DNA from: a virus
Length of the DNA stretch: 46,320 nt
IMG/VR virus record: IMGVR_UViG_3300050821_014094
Coordinates: 1 to 46,320 of that record
Reading direction: 5' to 3' (one strand)
This document shows positions 1 to 10,246 of this stretch, piece after piece; the first letter of the stretch is position 1, and every line of letters begins with the position of its first letter. The notes below the pieces were generated by a model that saw only the letters and a program-made list of their open reading frames with translations, ran no database searches and was not told where the DNA came from. The translations under genes were made by a program, and so were the position numbers.

Positions 1-88
1 GCCAGCGACGCAAGTCGAGGACAGTGCGCGGGACCTGCAGCAGAGCCAAAGGATGACGGATCTGCAGTATCTGGCTTACGGAGATCCG
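1..88. repeat. Left copy of the 88-nt terminal overlap
   Basis: These 88 bases recur as the last 88 bases of the window (46233-46320). The only difference is position 13, A here and G at 46245. The reading frame through both copies is the same, and CAA/CAG both encode Gln. The simplest reading is a circular or circularly permuted phage genome opened inside a gene. The mismatch suggests a population variant or a read error rather than an exact assembler k-mer overlap. Confidence 0.93.
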
Positions 89-1801
89 AAGGACCAAACA
101 GGAGGGGCAGTCTACCGGCCCGCCGCACAATATAAGGCAGCCAAAATTTCCGAAGCATGGCGGGTTCTCGGAGATGCTGATTCATCGACTGGTCAGCAAC
201 AGACTGCCAACGCTGTTTTGAAGCAAGCGGGGCTCGATGCCGTCTCGGATCCTGAACTGATTGGTCGTCGAATCGTGCCAGGCTCGCCAGAAGATCTGTC
301 GCGCTACACGACGATGAATACGGGTTTGAGCTATCGGATGCTGCAGGACATAGGGATGCAGTACCCTGGCGTGGAACCTGAAAAAAAGGCGTTTGCCCAG
401 TACGAAAGCGCAGGGCAAAAACAGCAGGACGTCGGAGTTTTTCAGGGTGAAGCGCCCGCTCGGGCAATTGGGCGTGCCGCGCCGGTTACCACAACAGACG
501 GAACGAATGCCGCTCCGACAGGGACGAAATCCAACATCGGACTCACGAACACCATCGGAAGCGAATTCGGTGAAGTGGATAACCCGCAAGGTGGAGGTTA
601 CACAGAACCCAACTGGGACGTTGGCGCCTGGGGTGACAAGATCTCGGGCAAAGAAACAAACCTGGTGGCGCTTCCTCCCGATAAGCTAAGAGCTTACGGG
701 TACGGGAAAGGCGACAGCAGTTTCGCCAAGAAATTCAACGCCCAGTACGACATCCAGGTCGTGAATCCGACGAACGGTCAGGTAACAATCACGTCGCTCG
801 GAGACATCGGACCTGGTAAATCTACAGGTGCCGGCCTGGATATGACCTGGGGAACTCGCGAAGCGATCGGGCTTGATCAGAATTTCAAAGGCCCGATCCA
901 ATACCGGATCGTCCCGAAAGGGTCCGCTTTGCCTGACAACACTGTCATAAGCAACGCCGCGGTTAAAGGTGGTGCTGCCGTTGGTAATGCAGCAGCTGCC
1001 GCGCCGGCACATACATTCTATATCCAACCGCTCAATCCGAAAGATCTCAAAGATCCCGAGATCTACGGAGCGCAAATGACTTCCGAAGACAAGGCTCGAT
1101 GGGCGCGCCACTTGGCGGATGATTACGCGGGCCAAATGGACGATGCCGGCAGTCCTCTGACCGTGGCACAATACAAAGATATCTACAAATCGATGTACGA
1201 TGGCACTGACAAGAAGAGCGTCGGTGAAAAGCCAAAGGACATGTCGCCCGAAGTCAATACGCAATTCGCTGGACTAAATAACATGATCCCGCAAATCGAT
1301 GCTCTCAACGAAGCACATAAGGTTGCCCTGAATAAACTTGGTGCGGGAATGAATCCTCTGGGGATTGGTGTGAGCCAAGAGAAAAATGATTTTGTCGGAC
1401 AACGCGATGCACTTGTCGGACCGGTATCTAAAAGCTTGTTTGCGAACGTTGGCTCACTCAGTGACACCGACGTGAAACGTGCGCAAGGTGCGCTCCCGGG
1501 CGAGTGGGATGACGAAGTTGAAGCGCAGAAAAAGACTGATCGTGCCAAGGCTAATGTCTTGGCCCAGATGCGGACGATCATCGAGATGCAACGAAACGCG
1601 CATGTCGACACCTCTGGTATTGAGCAGATGTACCAAAAGGCAAAGGCTGGTTATCAGAAGGATCAGCAAGATCGGAGCAAGAAAACCAGTGTAGGTAAGA
1701 TCCAAGCCGCGAGCCAACCTGCAGGTCAATCGAGCATGGAACCAAGGACCGCAGAATCTGTTGGACAACCACCAAGGGACACTTGGGGACAGCAATTCTA
1801 G
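1..1801 (+). CDS. Virion/ejection protein with RlpA-like double-psi barrel (C-terminal part of wrapped gene)
   Basis: This is the main part of a gene that starts at 46144 and continues through the circular junction. The joined protein is 629 residues, and the first in-frame ATG in this piece (53) is only internal residue Met48. Residues about 218-337 resemble a double-psi beta-barrel (RlpA/3D fold), with GDIGPG at 297-302 followed by LDMTWGTREAIGL at 309-321. This is the spacing of the catalytic-type D...G..LDL pattern seen in RlpA and in phage muralytic domains. The rest is hydrophilic and helical, rich in Gln, Lys and Asp, with no signal peptide. Two bases separate its TAG from the next gene, which carries a protease-like motif, so both are probably co-translated internal virion proteins. 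The assignment as an ejection protein is from context. Peptidoglycan cleavage is plausible but not shown. Confidence 0.8.
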   Translation, partial: PATQVEDSARDLQQSQRMTDLQYLAYGDPKDQTGGAVYRPAAQYKAAKISEAWRVLGDADSSTGQQQTANAVLKQAGLDAVSDPELIGRRIVPGSPEDLSRYTTMNTGLSYRMLQDIGMQYPGVEPEKKAFAQYESAGQKQQDVGVFQGEAPARAIGRAAPVTTTDGTNAAPTGTKSNIGLTNTIGSEFGEVDNPQGGGYTEPNWDVGAWGDKISGKETNLVALPPDKLRAYGYGKGDSSFAKKFNAQYDIQVVNPTNGQVTITSLGDIGPGKSTGAGLDMTWGTREAIGLDQNFKGPIQYRIVPKGSALPDNTVISNAAVKGGAAVGNAAAAAPAHTFYIQPLNPKDLKDPEIYGAQMTSEDKARWARHLADDYAGQMDDAGSPLTVAQYKDIYKSMYDGTDKKSVGEKPKDMSPEVNTQFAGLNNMIPQIDALNEAHKVALNKLGAGMNPLGIGVSQEKNDFVGQRDALVGPVSKSLFANVGSLSDTDVKRAQGALPGEWDDEVEAQKKTDRAKANVLAQMRTIIEMQRNAHVDTSGIEQMYQKAKAGYQKDQQDRSKKTSVGKIQAASQPAGQSSMEPRTAESVGQPPRDTWGQQF

Positions 1802-1803
1802 CG

Positions 1804-4800
1804 ATGCCTGGTCTTCTCACACTTAACCCGCAGCAGCAGACCGACGAGCCTGTCGGTATCCCTGCGGCGCCAAGCCAGGCGCCGCAACAGCCAACTGGTC
1901 AACCTGGTCAGCAACCCGGCGACTCGACAGCTCCAATTACAATTGGCGGGCCAGTTTCCAATATTCTTGCGGCGCAACAAGCGGACCAGCAGAAAACCTA
2001 TGGTGTTAACGCGGATGTGGTGAATGCGTTTAATACGTTCATCAATCAAGGTGGCGACTTCAAAAAGCTTGATTCCACGACTTTGGCGGATGTCGTGGAC
2101 AGCGCGAAGGGTTTACCTCCGATCGATCATCCCGAGCAGGATCCTGCCCGGTTTTATGCGTTGTATCATAACGGGGTTTACGCAGTTCCAGGCCCGCTCG
2201 AGATCGGCCAGGATATCGGCAAGAGCTTCATTGGGATGGCGAAGCTGGCCGTCGTGCAAGGCTCAAAAAACCTTTTCAATTGGTGGGTGAATACCGCTGG
2301 CACAACCGGGCTTGGGCCGGGTTTGAGTATCGGACCAGGGCTAAATGATTACACCGATTATCAAGCGAAGGGATTAAGCACCAGTGTGCAAGCGGGTCGA
2401 AGTGACTGGGACTTCTACACTTCGCAATTGCCACACGGGATGGCCGATATTGTTAGCAGCGCGATTATTAACCTCAAGAAAATGGGGCAAAGCGATCCGG
2501 ACAAGCTCGCGCAACTAGACCTGCAACAGTCTGAGATCCTCCGCCAGAATGCTCTGCGCGATGCGGGATACCAAAAGAACATGACCGATGCGCGCGACGC
2601 CACGGTCGATCTTTATCAGAAGATCGGGATGGACGATTACGCGGCGCGCATCCTCAAAGCGAAACCGACAGCAGACGAGATTCAGTTGCAGGGGATGCTA
2701 ATGGATCCCACGACTTATCTCGAGGCGGGAGCTGGGCTTATCTCCGAAAATGTCTTTAAAGCCGGCGTGCGTTCGACACGCCTGGCAGAGGCGACAGCTG
2801 CGGTGACTGAGCTTGAGGGACGCATGTCTCAGACTGCTCTACAACGTTCAACGTTCGAAGGCGTACTCGACGGCAGTAAGACACTTTCAAACGAGGAACG
2901 GGCGAGTTACCAAACTAATGTTGCGCGTCTGAAAACGGTCGAGCAGAAGCTTGCTGAGGATCACGCCAAGGCGAGTACCGAATACCAACAAGCCGTTGCG
3001 CAAGCCGGCGATCAGCTGTCCAAACAAGCTCAAGCTAATCCGTTCCGTGCAGCTACTGGCACCCTGGCGCAACTTGGCGGCCAAGGAGCGCAAGCCGTTG
3101 GTAAAATGGCCGATGCAGTATCCAAGTTTCCAGAGGCGATCGTAGAAAAGATGATGCCGACAGCCGATGAGGCGACCAAAGCGGCAGCTGCGGACGGACT
3201 GAGAAAATGGGGAGGCGTACTCGGTCATGTCGCCGGTGGTATAACTGGCGTGGCCCTAGCAGGTCCGTTTGGCGTCGCGCTCGGACCCGCATTCAAATTA
3301 GGAGCTGAAGCACTGGCCAACCCGACGATGCTCAAACAGTTTGGACGTGACATCGCGACGGTGGGCGAGCAATACGCCATGGCGCAGCAGACGTTACCAT
3401 TCTGGCGTAATATCGCGGAACGAACAACCGGGCTAACCAGTTTTGTTGCCAGCCGGCTCGATAACAATCTGGTCTATTCTATTCCCAAAGTTGCCACTGG
3501 TGCTGGCATGGGCGCGGCAATTGGTGGTGGACTGGCTTACGTCGGAAGCGGTGGAAACATCAATGCCGCTGCACAAGGGGTTGGTGGAGGAGGTTTTATC
3601 GGCGCGGCCGGCTCTGGCCTGGGGCAACTCCGGAATTTTAACAATCTGGCGGACCTCCGTGGCGCTGCTATTGGCGATCGGTCGCGGTTCCTTTCGAGCA
3701 TCTCTCCTCAAAGCGCAAATCTGTTTAAGAAGCTCCATCCGGAGGTGCAACTCGCGACGTCGGTCTATGCGCAAGCGCATCCAGACGTGGACTTCCATTT
3801 TTTCAGCGATCCCACCAAGAGCCAAGGGAACGGTTGGTGGGAACCGAACAACCCTCGAGGCTCAATCTTCATTAATGTCGACGGTGACAATCCGGTCCAT
3901 GCGATCACTGCTCACGAGATCGCTCATCACATTGCTGGTCACGGACTTGGTCAGACGGTCGCAGACTATCAGTTAGGCAATCCGTTGACTGGACAAATCG
4001 GAGTGACGACAGCCATCGGACCTGATGGCAAGCCGATGATCGAAAAGGATCCGATCACGCAACAACCGGGTTACGTTCAGACGCCAGAGTTCGAGGCGTT
4101 CAAAGCGGACTACAACCAACGCAAGATCCGCGATAATCCGAAGGCTGCACCGGAAGGCAATTATGGGATTGCGCAAGAGATGTTCGCAGACATGCACGCG
4201 GATTATCTGCACGACCCGGAGAATCTACAGAAAATGGTTCGCGGGCATGTCCCGTCTGACATCTTTAGCGAGAATGCCGTGAATAATTACCTGGCCAAAC
4301 TCGGGTTTGGTGGCGATCCGACGACCGGCAATCCGATACCAACTGGTTCCTTGGAAGGAGCGAAGGGATTAGTCGATCTGGTCAACAATTACTACAAGCA
4401 ACGCAAGTGGAAGCAATCGCCTATTGAGGGGGATCGCGGCGACACTCATGTAGCAGCCGGCGACGTAGTAAAAGGGACTCCTGAATTTGATCGCGTTGCG
4501 AAAAATCTAGATTCGACCGGCGACATCGTTCGCAATCCAGATGGGTCCATTAAAGTGGGGCTCGACGGACGCCCGATCATCAAAACGCCGAGCCAGGCTG
4601 ATAAAGATCATGCCGAACTCGGCAAAGATGTTCAGGATGTTTACCGAAAGCAGCCAAACTTAGAAGGCGCGCCCGGCGACAACCTGCTCAAACACGTAAC
4701 TGACCGTGACGGTCGAGAATTCCTTCGCGGCCAAGTTGTGCCCCAAGAAGTCTTCGACCATATCACGGCACTGAATAAGCATAATGGCAACCAGATAGTA

Positions 4801-5448
4801 AACTGGCAGAAGATGAACGGAGTTATGGCTCGAAACGACGGGACCATGACCGAGGGTGTTTATAATACCGCCTCTAAAGGTAAGGGCCGATATGCTACTC
4901 TGCCATCTCGATCACGCGTTCTCGTTCCCTTGGAGACAGAGATCAGCCTTAAGACCAACCAGGTAAACATGAAGAGTTACGATCCGTCGCAACTCCAGGC
5001 TAATGCGGTCAAAATGCTCAAAACCAAGGCGGGAAAAGAACTCTACAACGGGCATCTTTCGCCGGCACTTGACGACATTCGCACTTACATGAACAACCTC
5101 GCCAACGGGCGACCGGGCGAGACGGATATCGGGATGCAAAAGAAAGGCATCATTAATACGCTGTTCGGATTCAATACCGACGCCAATCCAACCGTTGCCG
5201 GCATCGCGAACCGCAACCCGAGCGTCATTAAAAGTTTTCGCATCGATCGGATGAACCAGATTCACGAGATCCCTGGCGCTCGTGAGCCATTCCATCCGGA
5301 AACCTACGAGCAGGTCCGCTCCTTCATGCAACCGCGAGGAGAATTCAATCACGCTTTGTCTCACCCTCAGACGATAGCCGAAGCACAGGCTCTACCCCCA
5401 GGCACACACTTTATCGATCCAAAAGGTAAACGGCGACAAAGACCATGA
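1804..5448 (+). CDS. Large internal virion/ejection protein with HExxH zinc-protease motif
   Basis: A 1214-residue protein starting at ATG 1804, two bases after the previous stop. The N-terminus is Gln/Pro-rich. The middle is largely helical with Ala/Gln coiled-coil stretches (about 340-420). Two Gly/Ala-rich hydrophobic segments follow (about 477-505 and 560-610), of the kind that could insert in membranes. A metallopeptidase signature HEIAHH lies at 704-709, and a candidate third zinc ligand, Glu792, sits in QEMFADMHADYL, a gluzincin-like layout. The C-terminal third is hydrophilic. The length and the neighbours (DPBB-domain protein upstream, glucosaminidase-like protein overlapping by ATGA) fit the large ejection proteins of podoviruses. 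These form a trans-envelope conduit and often carry enzymatic domains. Peptidase activity is inferred from motif only. Confidence 0.8.
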   Translation: MPGLLTLNPQQQTDEPVGIPAAPSQAPQQPTGQPGQQPGDSTAPITIGGPVSNILAAQQADQQKTYGVNADVVNAFNTFINQGGDFKKLDSTTLADVVDSAKGLPPIDHPEQDPARFYALYHNGVYAVPGPLEIGQDIGKSFIGMAKLAVVQGSKNLFNWWVNTAGTTGLGPGLSIGPGLNDYTDYQAKGLSTSVQAGRSDWDFYTSQLPHGMADIVSSAIINLKKMGQSDPDKLAQLDLQQSEILRQNALRDAGYQKNMTDARDATVDLYQKIGMDDYAARILKAKPTADEIQLQGMLMDPTTYLEAGAGLISENVFKAGVRSTRLAEATAAVTELEGRMSQTALQRSTFEGVLDGSKTLSNEERASYQTNVARLKTVEQKLAEDHAKASTEYQQAVAQAGDQLSKQAQANPFRAATGTLAQLGGQGAQAVGKMADAVSKFPEAIVEKMMPTADEATKAAAADGLRKWGGVLGHVAGGITGVALAGPFGVALGPAFKLGAEALANPTMLKQFGRDIATVGEQYAMAQQTLPFWRNIAERTTGLTSFVASRLDNNLVYSIPKVATGAGMGAAIGGGLAYVGSGGNINAAAQGVGGGGFIGAAGSGLGQLRNFNNLADLRGAAIGDRSRFLSSISPQSANLFKKLHPEVQLATSVYAQAHPDVDFHFFSDPTKSQGNGWWEPNNPRGSIFINVDGDNPVHAITAHEIAHHIAGHGLGQTVADYQLGNPLTGQIGVTTAIGPDGKPMIEKDPITQQPGYVQTPEFEAFKADYNQRKIRDNPKAAPEGNYGIAQEMFADMHADYLHDPENLQKMVRGHVPSDIFSENAVNNYLAKLGFGGDPTTGNPIPTGSLEGAKGLVDLVNNYYKQRKWKQSPIEGDRGDTHVAAGDVVKGTPEFDRVAKNLDSTGDIVRNPDGSIKVGLDGRPIIKTPSQADKDHAELGKDVQDVYRKQPNLEGAPGDNLLKHVTDRDGREFLRGQVVPQEVFDHITALNKHNGNQIVNWQKMNGVMARNDGTMTEGVYNTASKGKGRYATLPSRSRVLVPLETEISLKTNQVNMKSYDPSQLQANAVKMLKTKAGKELYNGHLSPALDDIRTYMNNLANGRPGETDIGMQKKGIINTLFGFNTDANPTVAGIANRNPSVIKSFRIDRMNQIHEIPGAREPFHPETYEQVRSFMQPRGEFNHALSHPQTIAEAQALPPGTHFIDPKGKRRQRP

Positions 5449-5948
5449 ACGAAGATGAATGGGATGTATTTCCTCAAGCCGATCATCCGCTCGATTCGCA
5501 TTTAGGTGGCGTCTTAAAAGGACAAGGTTCCGCTTTCGAGGATGCTGGGCACAAATACGGAGTCGATCCTATGTTATTGGCAGCGATTGCCACGCTGGAA
5601 AGCGGACATGGAACATCTCATGCGGCGGTGGCTTACAATAACCCGACTGGGATGATGGATCCCAACAGCAAAGACCAAAAACAATTTATTCGTTACGATT
5701 CCATCCCAGACGCTATTGAGGCAACAGCTAGAAATCTGTCTCAGAACTACCTGCAGCAAGGACTTTCAACGATCGATCAAATCGCGAGCAAGTATTCTCC
5801 TTCTGATGCCAAGAACGATCCTCACGGGACTAACAGAGAATGGCCTGGCCAAGTTCGCCAGATCTATCAAAAGATGGGTGGAACTCAGGAATACTTTGGA
5901 CCTGCACAAGTTGCGAAGGCTATTCCAATTATGCGAGGAGACGTTTAA
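5445..5948 (+). CDS. Glucosaminidase-like (GH73-type) muralytic protein
   Basis: A 167-residue protein whose ATG overlaps the stop of the ejection protein (ATGA). Residues about 35-165 match the glucosaminidase/lysozyme-like pattern: GVDPMLLAAIATLESGHGTS with the likely catalytic Glu52, then NNPTG (65-69), then YDS at 84-86 and a repeated aromatic/Gly tail. This layout is typical of endo-beta-N-acetylglucosaminidases that cut peptidoglycan glycan strands. There is no signal peptide. Its place at the end of the ejection-protein run, far from the holin (36569), suggests a virion-borne enzyme for local wall digestion during entry rather than the lysis endolysin. The family-level call is good, but bond specificity is unknown. 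Confidence 0.78.
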   Translation: MNEDEWDVFPQADHPLDSHLGGVLKGQGSAFEDAGHKYGVDPMLLAAIATLESGHGTSHAAVAYNNPTGMMDPNSKDQKQFIRYDSIPDAIEATARNLSQNYLQQGLSTIDQIASKYSPSDAKNDPHGTNREWPGQVRQIYQKMGGTQEYFGPAQVAKAIPIMRGDV

Positions 5949-6010
5949 AAATAACTCTCGACAGATACGGAAATCGATACAATGCCCTTCAATGGGAACT
6001 CTGAACCATC

Positions 6011-6481
6011 ATGAATGCACCTCCTGTACCCTGGACAACCAACCCGCGGTCGACTCAGCCCAACGGGACAGTGCCGGCGCAAACCTGCTCTTGCACAAAA
6101 ACCGTGGCCTATTCGTGCGAGCGCGGTGCCACGTTCTCGAGCGAAATACAACTCTCGATCACTGATTCGAGCCTCACTCCTCCCGTCACCAGCCCGGTCG
6201 ATCTGACGGGTTCAACCTTCCAGTTCACCGGTAAGCCCAGCCAGGACACGCCTGACAATGATCCCGCTGCCATCATCGTCGACTGGCAGGAAACGACGTC
6301 GCCGCTCGATGGTTCGACTTGGTTGACTGTCCCGGCTGCGACAACTCATGACATGCAGACCATCGCCTACGTTATCCAGGTACGTATGGTCAGTCCGTCC
6401 GGAGTCGTGACCCCGCTGGTTGCCGGTACGCTGACGATCACCGAACCGCCGGCTAGCGCACGATTCGCGATAGCACCGTGA
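6011..6481 (+). CDS. Hypothetical beta-rich virion protein
   Basis: A 156-residue protein, Thr/Pro/Ser-rich, with an N-terminal cysteine cluster (CSC at 26-28 and another Cys at 36). Several beta-strand-like segments follow, such as LTGSTFQFTG and YVIQVRMVSPSG, and it ends in TLTITEPPASAR. This resembles small phage tail or baseplate-associated beta-sandwich proteins, but no family can be named. It lies 62 bases after the glucosaminidase-like gene. Its stop is two bases from the stop of a convergent leftward fibre gene (6483), so it is the last gene of the rightward virion cluster. The ATG at 6011 is the only good start, and the Shine-Dalgarno site is weak. Confidence 0.65.
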   Translation: MNAPPVPWTTNPRSTQPNGTVPAQTCSCTKTVAYSCERGATFSSEIQLSITDSSLTPPVTSPVDLTGSTFQFTGKPSQDTPDNDPAAIIVDWQETTSPLDGSTWLTVPAATTHDMQTIAYVIQVRMVSPSGVVTPLVAGTLTITEPPASARFAIAP

Positions 6482-6482
6482 T

Positions 6483-8042
6483 TTATTGTAATTCGTAAAC
6501 CGCAGTGCCGCCAAACGTCATGGAGTTGGCCCAGGTCGGATTAGCGTTGGCCGTTGTAACGATCGAACCGCCGGTGCCACCTGCTGCCACGGTCATCGAG
6601 TACCCGAGCCCCCCTACGATTGTTTCGCGTAAGAAAAAAACAGATTGCCGTTTAGGCGCTCCTGGCAGCCCGTTAATCGTCATACTTCCCGAGGCGGTGC
6701 CGATGTTGGTAACCGCTACACTGATATTGACAAAGATCGTCTTACCGATTGCCAAATAAGCTGAATTGCTTGACTGCGTTGTAATGATGCCAGCACCAGG
6801 AGTGAGAGTTAAGGTCACCGCGGTCCACGCCGTTGATGTCAACGCGTTGAGCGATGGCTGCTGAAAAACGGCGTCTCCACGCAAAAAAGTGGCCGTATTA
6901 TTGTTCGGCGTCGGGACCAATCCTGCAGCTGTTGCCGTAGCCATGGCCAGGACGTCAGTCCCTCCAGTGTTATGACTGCTGGCGTGCGCGGACGGCGCCG
7001 GTTGAGTCCCTCCGAGCATCGCATAGGTAACTTGTTTTTGGGTCGCGTCCGATGCATAAAAATTATTCGCAAAATTGTTGGCGACTGGCATCAAGCCACG
7101 AGCGGCGGTGCTCGCCGAAGGAATCTGATCGGTGCCCGTGACGTGAGTTGCCTCGTGCGCAGTGGGACTCCTGGCATTAGTCAATTGAGGATCATCGCCC
7201 GAAACGGTTTGGGCATGAGTTGTCGCCGCAATCCCAGCAGCAACGCCTTGCACCAAGGTTAACGAATCACTGCCGAGCGTCGCCTTGTTATTGGCGTTGG
7301 CGCTGACAGCAGTTGGGCCAGCTGGGCCGGTCGATCCAGTCAAGCCAGTTGGACCTTGAATGCCTTGGGAACCAGTTACTCCCTGGATTCCTTGCGGTAT
7401 CGTGAAATCAAATACGGCAGCCGAACTCGACCCGCTATTGGAAACTGCGGCGCTAGAACCCGCCGCACCAGTCGTTGTCGTCCCAGCGGCTATGCTCGCG
7501 GCCGTGCCGGCTGGCCCGGTGCCACCGGGTGGACCTTGTGATCCAGTCGAGCCAGTTGGACCTTGCGGTCCTTGACTACCGGTAGGTCCCGCAGGTCCCG
7601 TAGGTCCCGTCAGGCCTTGAGTCCCAGTGTTTCCAATTGGACCTTGCGGACCAGTAGCGCCTGTAGCGCCCGCAGTGCCAGCTGTCCCTTGCGGTCCTTG
7701 ACTACCGGTAGGTCCCGTAGGTCCCGCAGGTCCCGTAGGTCCCGTAGGTCCCACCGGTCCCTGAATAGGTCCGACATCCTGCCATAGGCCGGGGGCACTC
7801 CAGACCCAACCATGCCCAGTGTCCAGGGTAACCCAAAGGTCCCCATAGGTATTGCCGGTAGAAGGAAGTGCGGCCTGGTTTGCCACCGAACCTTTTAAGA
7901 CAACCGAAGTACCGGGATTGCCTTGCGGACCTGGTGGACCCGTGGGGCCTTGAATCCCCTGGATCCCCTGCGCGCCGCCCGGTGCGGTGAGAGCCGCACT
8001 TGCCACACTTGAGCCGGGGATTGCTGCACCTGGAATGCTCAT
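6483..8042 (-). CDS. Collagen-like tail fibre protein (second of leftward pair)
   Basis: A 519-residue fibre. Residues about 20-245 contain long runs of Gly-X-Y collagen triplets ([10 protein letters not shown] type), interrupted by short beta segments. A mixed region follows with [18 protein letters not shown]-like motifs typical of trimeric phage fibre stalks. The C-terminal domain is beta-rich and ends [11 protein letters not shown]. Phage collagen triplets form trimeric triple-helical rods that display a receptor-binding tip. One base separates its ATG from the stop of the upstream leftward fibre (8044), so both should be in one transcript. The DNA repeats underlying the triplets invite length variation. 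The substrate is unknown. Confidence 0.85.
   Translation of the reverse strand: MSIPGAAIPGSSVASAALTAPGGAQGIQGIQGPTGPPGPQGNPGTSVVLKGSVANQAALPSTGNTYGDLWVTLDTGHGWVWSAPGLWQDVGPIQGPVGPTGPTGPAGPTGPTGSQGPQGTAGTAGATGATGPQGPIGNTGTQGLTGPTGPAGPTGSQGPQGPTGSTGSQGPPGGTGPAGTAASIAAGTTTTGAAGSSAAVSNSGSSSAAVFDFTIPQGIQGVTGSQGIQGPTGLTGSTGPAGPTAVSANANNKATLGSDSLTLVQGVAAGIAATTHAQTVSGDDPQLTNARSPTAHEATHVTGTDQIPSASTAARGLMPVANNFANNFYASDATQKQVTYAMLGGTQPAPSAHASSHNTGGTDVLAMATATAAGLVPTPNNNTATFLRGDAVFQQPSLNALTSTAWTAVTLTLTPGAGIITTQSSNSAYLAIGKTIFVNISVAVTNIGTASGSMTINGLPGAPKRQSVFFLRETIVGGLGYSMTVAAGGTGGSIVTTANANPTWANSMTFGGTAVYELQ
7290..7960. repeat. Collagen-triplet coding repeats, 9-bp periodic
   Basis: Imperfect 9-bp units encode Gly-Pro-X triplets on the minus strand. 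On the + strand the most regular block is the run of CCCGTAGGT/CCCGCAGGT units around 7590-7615 and again at 7705-7755. These short direct repeats lie inside a fibre gene and are a natural site for slippage or recombination that changes rod length. Confidence 0.85.
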
Positions 8043-8043
8043 T

Positions 8044-9630
8044 TTAGAAATAGGTTACTACCACGACGCAACCACCACCCCCATTGCCTCCAGCCCCGGA
8101 GCCGCTCAGTGTCGTTAAACTAGCGCCGCCACCACCCCCTCCACCACCGTATAGACCTCCGTTGCCACCTTTGCCTGGAGTTGCACCGCTGACTTGTGAG
8201 GCACCACCCCCTCCACCGCTTCCTGCTTGATGAGGTGGATTAGTGGCTATTTGCGCGGCATTTAGCCCGTTAGTCCCCACCGGACTACCGCTAGTTCCAC
8301 CTGCCGCTCCAGTTGTTGGACCATAAAAAAATGGGAGTTGCGCACCGCTGGCGCCCGAAACGTTCGCTGGACTCGTAGCCAGACCACCACCACCCCCTCC
8401 ACCGGTTCCCCCGATAATGGAAACGGTAGGCGCGGTCCCCGCTCCGGCAGCCGCTCCACTCGCACTGCCCGCGCCCCCCGGATATCCTGTTGAATTACCG
8501 TATCCACCTTGGCTCCCAGCCGCACCCGCAGCACCACCACTCTGGCCTCCACCACCTGGATTGCCGCTCGTGGTGTATAAAAAGGTGCCAAAAGTGCTGG
8601 CTCCTCCACCCGCGCCGATATTGCCGTTTCCAGCCACCGTCTTGCTGGCTCCTCCAGCGCCTCCGCCACCGACATTGCCGGTTACATTTACTCCACCGAA
8701 AGCGGACGCACTGAAACGCGCATTAGCGAAACAACTGCCAGAACCACCACCACCACCACCACCCGCCGTTCCACTAGCCACGTATGCCCCGCTACCTCCG
8801 CCAGCTCCCCCACTAATACAAAAGACTTCAACCCATTTCGGCGTCGCGTAGGTGGGATAAATCCACGTAAAGGCGCCAGGAGTAGTGAAAATCTGCACGT
8901 CGATACTCGAACCAATAGGTGGGGCAACAGGATTAAGGAGCGTTACCGTGTTACCCGCTTTGGCTGTGACTTGCAAAGCGCCTGAAAGGCCCGCTCCGCC
9001 AGCTCCGTCGACATAGATAAGTTGGCCGACAGTCACCCAGGAAGCGTCGGCCAAAGTAGCCGTGGTCGTCGAACCCATTGCTGGCACCGTGAACCCTGCA
9101 ACGGTAGTGGACTGAGCGTTAACGCCTTGCGGACCTTGAACACCAGTGCTACCAGGGGGGCCAGGAACCGTACTGGGTGCACCTGGAATTCCTTGCGGAC
9201 CTTGAGGACCGGTGCCACCGGGCGGACCAGTGCTGCCTTGCGAACCAGTGGTTCCCTGTGGGCCAGTTGGGCCAGTTGGTCCGGCTGATCCAGTATCGCC
9301 TTTTGGGCCTTGCACACCCTGTGGGCCAGTGGTTCCTTGTGGCCCGGTTGGGCCAGTTGATCCGGTCGATCCAATATCGCCTTTCGGACCTTGTACACCC
9401 TGTGGGCCAGTAGTTCCCTGTGGGCCAGTTGGGCCAGCTGGTCCGGCTGGTCCGGGGTCGCCTTTCGGGCCTTGATTGGCAACTGAGGAAATCTCGAACA
9501 CCATGTCCGGATGACTGATATCGATATCCAGACATTGACTGAACAGGTCTACATTAATGTCGATTCTTGATAAATCGACCTCGAGACTGTCACACGGGTT
9601 TGGGGCTGCTGTCGGCATTGGCGTCCTCAA
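8044..9630 (-). CDS. Collagen-like fibre with glycine-rich adhesin-like C-terminus
   Basis: A 528-residue protein in three parts. The N-terminal segment (about 1-52) may be the virion anchor. Collagen Gly-X-Y triplets follow (about 53-165), then a beta-rich linker. A C-terminal half (about 265-528) is extremely glycine-rich, with GGGGGG runs separated by variable short loops, and ends [11 protein letters not shown]. This last design matches glycine-rich phage adhesins, whose polyglycine-II-like cores present variable loops that bind receptors. The start codon lies 41 bases inside the end of the upstream leftward gene (9590-10246). It is probably the receptor-binding fibre. The loops between glycine runs are where host range would be encoded (inference). 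Confidence 0.85.
   Translation of the reverse strand: MRTPMPTAAPNPCDSLEVDLSRIDINVDLFSQCLDIDISHPDMVFEISSVANQGPKGDPGPAGPAGPTGPQGTTGPQGVQGPKGDIGSTGSTGPTGPQGTTGPQGVQGPKGDTGSAGPTGPTGPQGTTGSQGSTGPPGGTGPQGPQGIPGAPSTVPGPPGSTGVQGPQGVNAQSTTVAGFTVPAMGSTTTATLADASWVTVGQLIYVDGAGGAGLSGALQVTAKAGNTVTLLNPVAPPIGSSIDVQIFTTPGAFTWIYPTYATPKWVEVFCISGGAGGGSGAYVASGTAGGGGGGGSGSCFANARFSASAFGGVNVTGNVGGGGAGGASKTVAGNGNIGAGGGASTFGTFLYTTSGNPGGGGQSGGAAGAAGSQGGYGNSTGYPGGAGSASGAAAGAGTAPTVSIIGGTGGGGGGGLATSPANVSGASGAQLPFFYGPTTGAAGGTSGSPVGTNGLNAAQIATNPPHQAGSGGGGGASQVSGATPGKGGNGGLYGGGGGGGGASLTTLSGSGAGGNGGGGCVVVVTYF
9110..9475. repeat. Collagen-triplet coding repeats in second fibre gene
   Basis: Imperfect 9-bp repeats and larger duplicated blocks code for Gly-Pro-X triplets on the minus strand. 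A block of about 60-70 bases containing CCTTGTACACCCTGTGGGCC recurs with small changes around 9250-9290, 9320-9360 and 9390-9440. This indicates past unequal duplication within the rod. Confidence 0.8.
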
Positions 9631-10246
9631 TCTTCTCTACTTCCAAACTAGGGAGACTATCGAACATTTTCTGCAGGTCTTCCGGACTCGCGATCGTGCG
9701 ATGCTCAACACGCGCGGTGTACCCGCCGGAGTACAGCTGGTGCCCTTGGTAGACAGACTGCAGCGCCCGACCCAGATGTTCCGGAGGAATCAGGTGCGCG
9801 TTCTCAATTAGTTGTTCGGTGAGAATCTGCGTCGCCTCCGCCAATTGCGTCGAGATGTGGCTCTTGATGTTTTTGATGCTATCCGGGTTCGCGTGCCGGA
9901 CACGGCGAATGACTTCCTCTTCCAGGCCTAAAAGTTTGTTGATTTTGGCCGGCGAATTGCCGCTGGCCAACAAGTGCAGAAGCTTTTCCTTCAAGGCATG
10001 GAAGGTTGGATCCTGACAGATCAACTGCGCGCGGTACTCGTAACGATCGTTCAGGGTTTTGGCGGTTGGCGACAACCCGGTCCGATCTTCGCCGACCTTG
10101 ATCAGTTCGAATTTACTTGCCACGATGCGTGGACTTTGCCTCTCTTTGCGGTCGCTATCGAGCAGAAAATTATAGAGATCAGGTTGACCGACGAGCAAAG
10201 AGTCGCCTTCGCGGCCGTGCTTCGCGCAGCGCATGATTCCAGACAT
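9590..10246 (-). CDS. Hypothetical protein, first gene of leftward fibre unit
   Basis: A 218-residue soluble protein with no recognised domain. The N-terminus holds [12 protein letters not shown]. The rest is helical and charged, with Leu-rich segments such as [15 protein letters not shown] and [14 protein letters not shown], and an acidic tail. Its 3' end overlaps the start of the collagen/adhesin fibre gene by 41 bases, so it is probably co-transcribed with both fibres. A fibre assembly or attachment role is possible from context only. The first ATG is at 10246. An alternative internal ATG four codons in has a better GGA spacing. The opposite strand also has a long open frame (9974-10420), judged a shadow over this part. 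Confidence 0.65.
   Translation of the reverse strand: MSGIMRCAKHGREGDSLLVGQPDLYNFLLDSDRKERQSPRIVASKFELIKVGEDRTGLSPTAKTLNDRYEYRAQLICQDPTFHALKEKLLHLLASGNSPAKINKLLGLEEEVIRRVRHANPDSIKNIKSHISTQLAEATQILTEQLIENAHLIPPEHLGRALQSVYQGHQLYSGGYTARVEHRTIASPEDLQKMFDSLPSLEVEKIEDANADSSPKPV

Noticed and set aside
6500-9630. Diversity-generating retroelement or CRISPR-like repeats in the fibre region
   Set aside because: Repeats are explained by collagen triplets in frame. No reverse transcriptase, template repeat pair or evenly spaced palindromic repeats were seen.
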